Positions 57,186 to 64,000 of a stretch of DNA of 64,000 nt are shown one piece after another. The notes under the pieces are model-generated. The model worked only from the letters and a program-made list of their open reading frames with translations, did no database searches and was not told the origin of the DNA. The stretch is from Pyxicephalus adspersus. Taxonomy: Eukaryota > Chordata > Amphibia > Anura > Pyxicephalidae. Numbering within the stretch: position 1 is the stretch's first letter; each line of letters opens with the position of its first letter. Location of the stretch: positions 64,718,366-64,782,365 of the forward strand of contig NC_092859.1 in the NCBI RefSeq assembly GCF_032062135.1, written 5' to 3'. The position numbers and the translations under genes are program-made.

Positions 57186-59937
57186 TAATAATATTTTTGC
57201 AGAGAAGGGGGCTTTATTAACATAAGTTTGCTATACCATAATTAATTCAAACCATTTTTTGCTTGCTCAGAAGAAATTCCTAATATTTATAGTCAGTTAT
57301 CTTCAATATTATGTACATATATGATCTGTTAAATTTAAAATGTGTTATTTATTTTAGTATAGAATCATATATAACATTTGGACATTCAAAGCAGTTTCTC
57401 TGGGTCTGTGTAGAGAAAAAATTTGTATTCTGGTACCTGTATAAAGTTTACACCTGTAATTATAGACTTTATTAATTAGGTATACATTTTAAATATTTTT
57501 ACCACTTAAACTTTTTTAAAATGTTGTAAGTAACCCTTTTTGGATCAGCCAGCTTCACTTATAAAAATTTATCTTCTCCAGCCTTGAGGAGCTTTAAAAA
57601 ATCAGGCCCAAAAAACAGTGGGTAGGTGAAATTAGGTTTTCCTAACTTTAATTTACAGAAAAACAATTTTTTTTTAAACATGTTCCCAGACACCCATCTG
57701 ACAGCACCAACAATTTTGATGACAATTTAATGTTCAGAGGCTAATCAATTAACTTCCTCAGTGGCCATAAGCTACAACACATTTTGTCACAAGGTACAAA
57801 TTAGCCTAATGTTCACTAAAATGTTGCCACTGACTTTATTATTTCTAAATAAGATATACGATTTTTTAATTATATCAAATTGGTCTGTACTGTAAAATTG
57901 GTTGTGAAAAAAATTGCAATAGGTTACCAGGGTGCCTAGCAATTACCAACTAAAACATGTTTCTGAGGACTAAAACAGTGGGGAACATAATGGTCAATTG
58001 CATTTGCATCTAAAAGAGCATGTTAAAAATTTGCCAGACATATATCTATATTAAATCACAGCAGGAAAACCTAGCAGTGTTGGAGAAATAAATTGGTGCA
58101 CCACCGAAAGCTTGTCTGATAGAGAGCAGCTTTTGCTGGTGCTTGTTCTAGGCTCAGCTAGGTGCCTTGCCTACTTCACTCTTCACTGGGAAACAAATAA
58201 CAGTATGTGTAGCAAAATTGCAGGATGCCATCTTTTAAATTATGAAGATATTGAAAGAAACATTACATTGACTTCAACATAAATATATCAAAGCTTTCAT
58301 TACATGTATGGGGTCTGTGAATTACAAATAAGAAAACTTTTGTGGCGTTTGGATATCGCATATTGTGGGACTGGACAATAAATAATTTATTGTAACATTC
58401 AGATGTTTACTTTGATACTTTAAATGTTGTTGCAACCTTGACATTTTGTAGAATTCCACATTTCTGTCAGCCAATTTCTATTTTACAGCACCTGTTCTCA
58501 GTTACAGTTCCTTTGTATTGTAATATTAACATATTTATAGCTTTTGTTTCACTAATTAATCCTGGGTACAACATTTTTTCCCACCTGTCACTTGGCATAG
58601 GAATAATTGTAAGATCAAAATTGATCACAGATAATTGTGGTGGTGCTCCTGTGATTAGTTTCTTGAACCTACAACCAATGCTTTTCCTTTAGCTAACAAA
58701 GTCCCTTTAACATTCAGACATTATAGTATATTTTAGTATAAAGTGACTGATTTACTGAAATGAATACATATAACTTTAGGTGATTCAGTCACCAAGTATC
58801 TTTTTTTGTTCTGGATAGGGTTGGGAAGGTAACATAAGTATAGGAGGTGGTGGACACTCCATATAGCCTTCATTTTGCTCTACGGTTAGAGTTACTCATA
58901 AGTGGGCCCCCAAAATTTGTAAGATGCAAGTGAGCCACTTGCAACTCTACACAATTGTCCATCAAAATAGAACATTTTAATTTGGACTCCTTTATTGGTC
59001 TCAGCAGGGGTTGAGAAATCTGGAAAATGAATTTACAATTTCATAATCACAAAGCTTTTTAAGTATTATCAAGTTTAATAAAAATCATTTAACCTTAATT
59101 TATCAATCATGATCTTTCCTCTGCCTAAGTTTCTGAGATTCCTACACACCACTATATGTAATATTTATATGAAATTAGATTTATATGAAATAAGAAAATT
59201 ACATTACTTTAAGGCAGAACTAACTTAACTAAACCATCACTGCAGAGGTTTCCTGGATTAAGTCCTGTGCTGTTCGGTTAACAGTGGAAGACGTAGCGGG
59301 TGCCTCCATATTCTATTCTTTTCTTCCTGCTTCTGCCTACCTCATACTAGATCGCACTGCACAGGCTCTAGATCAGGTGACTGCGGTAAATTGGGGAAAA
59401 AATGCGCAATGCGCATGCAAGCGGCCCCCCCATCTGTCTTTACAAAATATTTTAAAATAACACATCATGGATGCATTTATTCATATTCATTTTATTGCCA
59501 TTTCTATTGATTTCTTTTTTCATAAGTGACAGACACATTTTTTGTTCTAGGTTTATATGCAAGGCAAAGAATTTTCCTGGTATTCAGGTATAAATTTGTA
59601 CACTGGTTTATGTTTGGATCTGTTTATATTTTAGTATGTATGGTAACAGGATCAAGCCTTATTTTGATTCACCTAAAGAAAAAATCTATTTTAGAGTCAA
59701 GGTGCATTTTGCACAGGGTTTCACAGTAATATGAGGTTCCTTTAGGATGGAAAAAGGGGAGCCTGGAATCTCATAATTTTTTTTTTGCTGTAGGGCCCCA
59801 TCTAATATATAATTCGCCAGCATTTACCAGTAATACATAAAATACAATATGCTAGGGGAAATATATTCTGCAAAAACTATTTTTTTAACTTTATCTATAT
59901 CCACAGAGAGACAGTTACATATAAAAACAAAGGCCAT
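57186..59937. other. AT-rich interval, nothing recognised
   Basis: No protein-coding, RNA or clearly bounded repeat. 59215-59430 looks like a dispersed repeat with CpG-rich end but could not be classified. Confidence 0.35.
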
Positions 59938-60478
59938 GATTCATCAATAAAATGCTCATACGCTGGACGCGCGTACGTTCGCGCTTCCAGCGAGCCAGTT
60001 TTCTGCGGTCCGGAGCCGAGTGCGCTAGTACACGCCGGATTCCTGTCTTGATAATGAGCAATAGGGGTCGCGAATCTGCCAATTAAGACGATTAGATTTC
60101 AGCTGCGCTCATAGCAATTAATTATCTCACACCTGCTCTCTGTTCTGTGTGCATCTACAGTCCAGAATCTTTAATACTTCATCTTCTTTTGGGTAAGTGT
60201 TACTTTTTTAGGTTACATTGTACTCATTACCAAAATTAATTATTTATTGTTACAATTGTTGCACTGTTTTCATACTTTTTTGGTTTCCTTTGCAACACTG
60301 CAAATGAATTGAGTCATCAATTCAACAGATCAAGCTGTATATATACTAGTTAACACTTCATAATATGTCATCACACAATAGTATGAATTGTACAAATTTG
60401 TCACCAAGCATTTGTGATCTAATTCAAATGTCATTGTAGTTTGGCTTGATAGAAATCAAATAATTGAAAAAAGGATTA
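59938..60478 (-). mobile_element. Harbinger terminus and 3' UTR, inverse copy
   Basis: Reverse complement of 43876-44465, from the terminal ggccatgattcatcaat inward. Homology stops at 60478, exactly where a transposase N-terminal coding piece begins, so the central part of the element was deleted. Confidence 0.8.
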
Positions 60479-60633
60479 TGCGTGGTGCCCGGACTGTTTG
60501 CGAAGTCTGAGCTTGCTCTTCTGGTTGCTGCTGTTGTTGTTGTTGCTGCTGCTCTTCTTCTATGACCAGATACGTGGTGTTAATTGCCACTACAGCAGTT
60601 GTGAAGAGCAAGTCAAGTTCCAAATTTTGATCC
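60478..60633 (-). pseudogene. Harbinger transposase first-exon remnant
   Basis: Minus-strand ORF from ATG at 60633: MDQNLELDLLFTTAVVAI, then NTTYLVIEEE, a nine-Gln run and RAPR. Short acidic N-termini of this kind precede the HTH region in Harbinger transposases. It joins directly to the element's 3' UTR, with no HTH or DDE part. The Gln run is encoded by CAG/CAA repeats at 60520-60555. The assignment rests on pattern and on the linked Harbinger 3' end. Confidence 0.6.
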
Positions 60634-60669
60634 ATGACAACAGCAAACAAAATCCTTAAGCCAGAGCAC

Positions 60670-60745
60670 ATTTGAATGTGCGTGCGCGCTTGCACGTTTG
60701 CGTGCGCGTTTGCGTGCGCACATACTGAATCCCTATAAATTTGCC
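60670..60745. promoter_or_regulatory. Alternating CG/CA tract and divergent promoter
   Basis: 60677-60722 is a gtgcgcg/tttgcgtgcgc alternating purine-pyrimidine tract, a candidate Z-DNA site. TATA-type ctataaat lies at 60733-60740 for the plus-strand gene starting at 60939. The minus-strand remnant starts at 60633 on the other side, so the tract is placed as a bidirectional promoter. Confidence 0.5.
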
Positions 60746-60938
60746 CAGTTTCTTAGCCATTCTGCTCATGCAAACCAAACCTTGGGGGGAAAACAGAAAA
60801 AGAACAAAAACTTGGAGAGAAAACAGAAAAAGAACAAAGGTTGCAACAAGAACAAGAATACACCATTGACTTTATTCCTACAAAAACTGTTTTGGGTGTG
60901 TTGTCCCATAACCCTTTTATTTTGTGACATCTAGTTAC

Positions 60939-62116
60939 ATGGAGCCAAGGAGAATGGCCACCACCACTGCCACCACCACCGCCACCACCACTACCACCCC
61001 AGGGTCTTCAGTCCATAGACCAACAGGCAGCTCCCTCAGGCCAGCTAGGTTGCTCTGTGAAGCAGGCCAGTAACATCTAGTCCTCTGGTCCCTCAACCTG
61101 GCACCTCAGCTAGTTTGAGCCAGACCAGGGATTCTGCTTCCAAGGCAACCAGCTTCACTCCTGAGCAAAATGCAGCCCTCTTTGTAGAACATCCATGTCT
61201 GCTGGCTTCTGGTTCTGAAGAGTTTTCACTGTCTGAATCCTCTGTGGAGGTAAGCAAGAACTGGTCTATTAGTGTTTCTTTTGGGATGTGTTGGGGGAAT
61301 GAACCTTTTCCAATGTGTTCCATTTGTGTTTTTTTTTTTTTTTTGGGTCCCTTAGGTGGATATTTACCACAATCAGAAGAGGAGACACCTGAGGTTTCCG
61401 TAAGCAACCCATGTTTAATGTATTGGATTCAGAAAAAATGTGTCTAACATTTTTGTCTAACATTAGTTGATGTTTCAATGTCAGGATGCTGTCTGCATAA
61501 TGTTATGGTGACCCACAAAGTTATATGATATTGTAGTAATTTTTTCTTTACCCTTTATAGCAACCAGTGGATTCAGGTGGATTGGGTCATCCCAGTGTGG
61601 GCAGCCAGCCTTTAAACCTTAGTCAGAATCTGGTTGACCATTTTGATAGATTAGTGGAGTCAAGGATGCCTGGCCCAAGTTCACATATTTTTGAACCGGT
61701 CCTTACACTCCTACATGAAAACATAAATCAAAATCACCAGGACCGAGAATTTAACCAACAACATCTGGCGGCCGTGCATCGTCTGATAGAATAGGTCCAA
61801 GAACAATCGGCCAATTTGGGTGCCTACATGTTCAGAGTTGACCATCTCTGTAACATGGTAAGTGAATCCGTAGGCCAACAATCTTGCCTACATCAGGCGA
61901 TTATTCAAAGGCTGGGTTGGCAAATCCCAATAAGCCCTGCTGGCCCCCCATCTCCTGCAGAGCAAACAGCTCCAATCTTCCCGTGGGCGTGCTGTGGGGG
62001 TGTCCCCTGGCCGAGGCCAGGAAGTGGAGGTGACCCGTGGCCAGCCTGCTAGGGTGGGCCGCGCCCGTGGCTGGGCTGGTAAAGTGGGCCGTGGCCGGTT
62101 TGGGCGAACTATATAA
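60939..62116 (+). pseudogene. Unidentified spliced gene with RG-rich tail, Harbinger-linked
   Basis: I do not recognise the protein. Candidate exons: 60939-61249 (MEPRRMATTTATTTATT start, frame lost at a TAA at 61071, resuming as SSPLVPQPGTSASL, FTPEQNAALF and GSEEFSLSESS), 61356-61399 (GYLPQSEEETPEVS) and 61561 onward (LNLSQNLVDHFDRLVESRM, FEPVLTLLHENINQNHQDRE, then TAG at 61792-61794, VQEQSANLGAYM, and in a shifted frame RGQPARVGRARGWAGKVGRG to a TAA at about 62116). Donors gtaagc at 61250 and 61400 and acceptors ccttag and tttatag support splicing. Harbinger elements usually carry a second, DNA-binding gene next to the transposase, and this could be its decayed form, but no Myb/SANT domain is visible. 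Confidence 0.45.
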
Positions 62117-63070
62117 GTGGATGCCGGGTGCCAGGTGAGAACATTCATCACATTCTTCCTGTCAGTCTTCACTCAATTTTTTCAGGACTCCATGATCTCG
62201 CCAGTGTGGGTTTGAGTTGGTATCCTGTGTGAAGACGCTTGTTTGTATAAACTAGCTTAATCTCTATTTTGTGTTTGCCCAATGTCCACAGGTTAGTAAC
62301 CCTCGCACTTTGACACTTTACCTATATAGGTTTGTTTTGATGCAGCTCAAGTATGCTCCAAATGCAGTTTTGCTATCTTCTCCCCGAAGAATTTTCCAGT
62401 ACATTTGTCATAGTGATTCTAATCAAGTATGAAGTCTCAGCTCAATACTCTCCAAGTATTGCTGTAATGACCTTAAAAAAAGCTAAAGATTCTTTCAAAA
62501 TACACGATTGCATCTTTGTTCACTAAATGAACACAAATCTAGTTATGTCTAGGGACCAAATATGGCACACCGCACTTCTCTGACACTTGGCTGTAAAAGA
62601 TAAATGTGCTTGCTAATAGGTCAACTACTTTTCTGTTGGTTAAAATGAAATACTAAGGTGTTCAGCTGTGTATTCTATGCCAAATGTATTCTTGAATGAT
62701 GTTACAATTACATATATTTTGAAGAGGACATATCTAACATACCCAACTCTGTTACTTTTAAGGTCACATGATGTTTTGACCAAGTGACCAATGGAGGAAT
62801 GGAGCAATCTCAGCCAAGCTGCAAAACAAGTTTGTGTAGGATAAGAGCATGTTCAAGATTTTATGGTTCAAATACCCATTGTGAAAATGTTGTAAATGTG
62901 CACTGAAATAAAAATTAAATTAAATTCACAAAATCTGGCTTTTAGTTTTTTTTTTTACAAAAGTATAATTTTTTGAATCTCCCCCCAATAACCTAAAATA
63001 TCCCAACAAATATAAAAATATAATAATGATAACAAACCTATTTACAAACATATATACACATTTTTTTTTT
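62117..63070. other. Convergent 3' region
   Basis: Polyadenylation-type gaaataaaaatt at 62905-62916 serves the plus-strand gene. The minus-strand gene ends at 63071 and would be polyadenylated within 62900-63060. No ORF of interest; the minus ORF 62926-63261 is an out-of-frame shadow of the exon below. Confidence 0.45.
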
Positions 63071-63789
63071 TTAAAAGCTGTACCGCCTTGGCACATCCCG
63101 AGGAGGGTCAAACCGAAAGTGCTGCTCCAGGGCAGACATCCTCCTGTGCAGCCAATACAGGCTTTCCTGTATACTTCTGGCGGGTGAGGAAAAACAAATA
63201 ATAGATTAACTGGAAGAGTTTGGTCCAAAATTTTTAAAAGTACTGTCCTTTTAAAAACCAAACTAATGAAAATATAAACTTACCAGCAGGATGTCTGCCA
63301 TGTCGCCGGGGTTGGGGTGGCGGTGGTGGCGGTGTTGGGGGGCTCAGAAGCTTCTCCAGTGGCCTGGCTGCCTCCCTCGATTACTAGTAACTAGCAACTA
63401 GTTCTTAAATTGCACAGTGCTAAAGAATGTAAAATATGTTATTTCATCAAGTTATGACTGTTTTGCTGTTTACACAGAGCAAAACAAGAAAGAAAGGTGA
63501 ATCCTGGGTCCAATGAAGGTTTGGTGTCAATGAAGGTTGTGGGTTTTCACATGGGACAAACGTGTCTAAGTGACATTAACCTTTGTCTTCTGTTAAAAGC
63601 TGCCTAGACATGAAGCTAGTCATACACTCTTAATGATACTTGATGGAGCTAGGCCTAACAAAGTATCTCCTACTTTCTTTTCATGGTTTTTAGGGAATCT
63701 TCACAATATCTAAAATGGAGAAATACTTACATTCAGGTAAGGAACTTGTGTCCTGTGGAGGAGGTGCTGGCAAGGGTGCTCCAGTAGCT
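63071..63789 (-). CDS. Last three exons of an unidentified spliced gene
   Basis: I do not recognise the family. On the minus strand, exon a is 63789-63731 (acceptor ttatctag, donor gtaagt), exon b is 63383-63284 (acceptor gttactag, donor gtaagt) and exon c is 63173-63071. Joined, the frame stays open: ATGAPLPAPPPQDTSSLPE, then LIEGGSQATGEASEPP and a Thr/Ala/Pro run, then CIQESLYWLHRRMSALEQ, HFRFDPPRDVPRRYSF and TAA (63071-63073). The frame requires the acceptor at cagaag (exon c from 63173). The acceptor three bases upstream would give TGA at the join. The N-terminus lies beyond 63789, possibly beyond the window. The Pro/Thr linker followed by a helical basic C-terminus suggests a multi-subunit or DNA-binding protein tail, by inference only. 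It converges on the RG-tail gene. Confidence 0.65.
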
Positions 63790-63959
63790 CTAGATAAAAA
63801 ATGAACACCATAAGTAAAAGTGTGTGGGCAGGACTAAAGTAGATTTGTAAGGTTAGTTAAGGTGAATAGATTAATGCAGAACTTTTAAATGATACTTTCT
63901 GCCTACGTCCAAAAATTTAGAGCAAACATTTGTCAGTACAACTATGTCAGTACAACTCA

Positions 63960-63964
<5 letters not shown>
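63790..63964 (-). other. Intron of the minus-strand gene
   Basis: Upstream intronic sequence continuing past the window end. No further exon is clear before 64000. Confidence 0.4.

Positions 63965-64000
<36 letters not shown>
63965..64000. repeat. (TA)n microsatellite at window end
   Basis: Uninterrupted TA dinucleotides to the last base. Confidence 0.95.

Noticed and set aside
62926..63261. Minus-strand ORF of 111 codons
   Set aside because: Runs through an intron and reads exon c out of frame. The spliced frame gives a coherent product and uses canonical sites.
1..64000. LTR retrotransposon or endogenous retrovirus
   Set aside because: No paired LTRs, primer-binding site, protease, DDE integrase of retroviral type or envelope was seen. 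The RT-RNase H at 11-12.5 kb belongs to a tyrosine-recombinase element.

Overview
The window looks like a piece of vertebrate nuclear genome, most likely an amphibian and probably a frog. It is AT-rich, gene-poor and built almost entirely from nested transposable elements. The evidence is the mix of families: two L1/Tx1-type LINEs, a CR1 LINE with the usual 3' tail, a Ngaro-type tyrosine-recombinase retroelement, a Penelope-like GIY-YIG remnant, PIF/Harbinger and hAT DNA transposons, TTAA-flanked MITEs and tRNA-derived SINE tails. Splice sites are GT-AG. I found no recognisable housekeeping gene, rRNA or functional tRNA. Species assignment is inference.

Layout. 0-8 kb: two TTAA MITEs (546-1515, 2098-3014), a decayed minus-strand L1-type LINE (about 3015-7440) and a third MITE (to 8104). 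8.1-15 kb: a shared mobile cassette in inverse orientation, then a nearly complete minus-strand Ngaro element (Gag with zinc finger, RT-RNase H, tyrosine recombinase, SGNH hydrolase). 15-24.8 kb: Harbinger end fragment, hammerhead-like motif, SINE tails, a GC-rich minisatellite and a minus-strand hAT pseudogene with inverted terminal pieces. 25-28 kb: nothing recognised. 28-31.4 kb: minus-strand CR1. 31.4-38 kb: plus-strand hAT pseudogene followed by an AT-rich tandem array and the same GC-rich minisatellite, inverted. 38-44.5 kb: a broken PC-esterase (PCED1-like) gene, the shared cassette, a 39-bp tandem array, and a spliced PIF/Harbinger transposase whose three visible exons join in frame. 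46-50.8 kb: Penelope-like remnant split by a plus-strand L1-type LINE with a 14-bp target duplication. 51-57 kb: promoter-like segment, a 2.9-kb non-autonomous Harbinger element with 3-bp duplications, another hammerhead-like motif, a CpG-rich repeat and a SINE. 59.9-64 kb: a Harbinger-related unit with a transposase first-exon remnant, a divergent plus-strand gene with an RG-rich tail, and a convergent minus-strand gene whose last three exons splice in frame and whose family I do not recognise.

How it fits together. Most elements are dead: frameshifts, stops, lost catalytic residues or deleted domains. The most intact coding structures are the Harbinger transposase exons (40558-42840) and the unidentified spliced gene at 63071-63789. 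The most notable points are that gene, a PC-esterase-like gene whose 3' flank recurs as a mobile repeat, three unrelated SGNH-type hydrolase domains within three element contexts, hammerhead-like motifs near Penelope-type material, and two hAT copies that each carry the same minisatellite downstream of the transposase.
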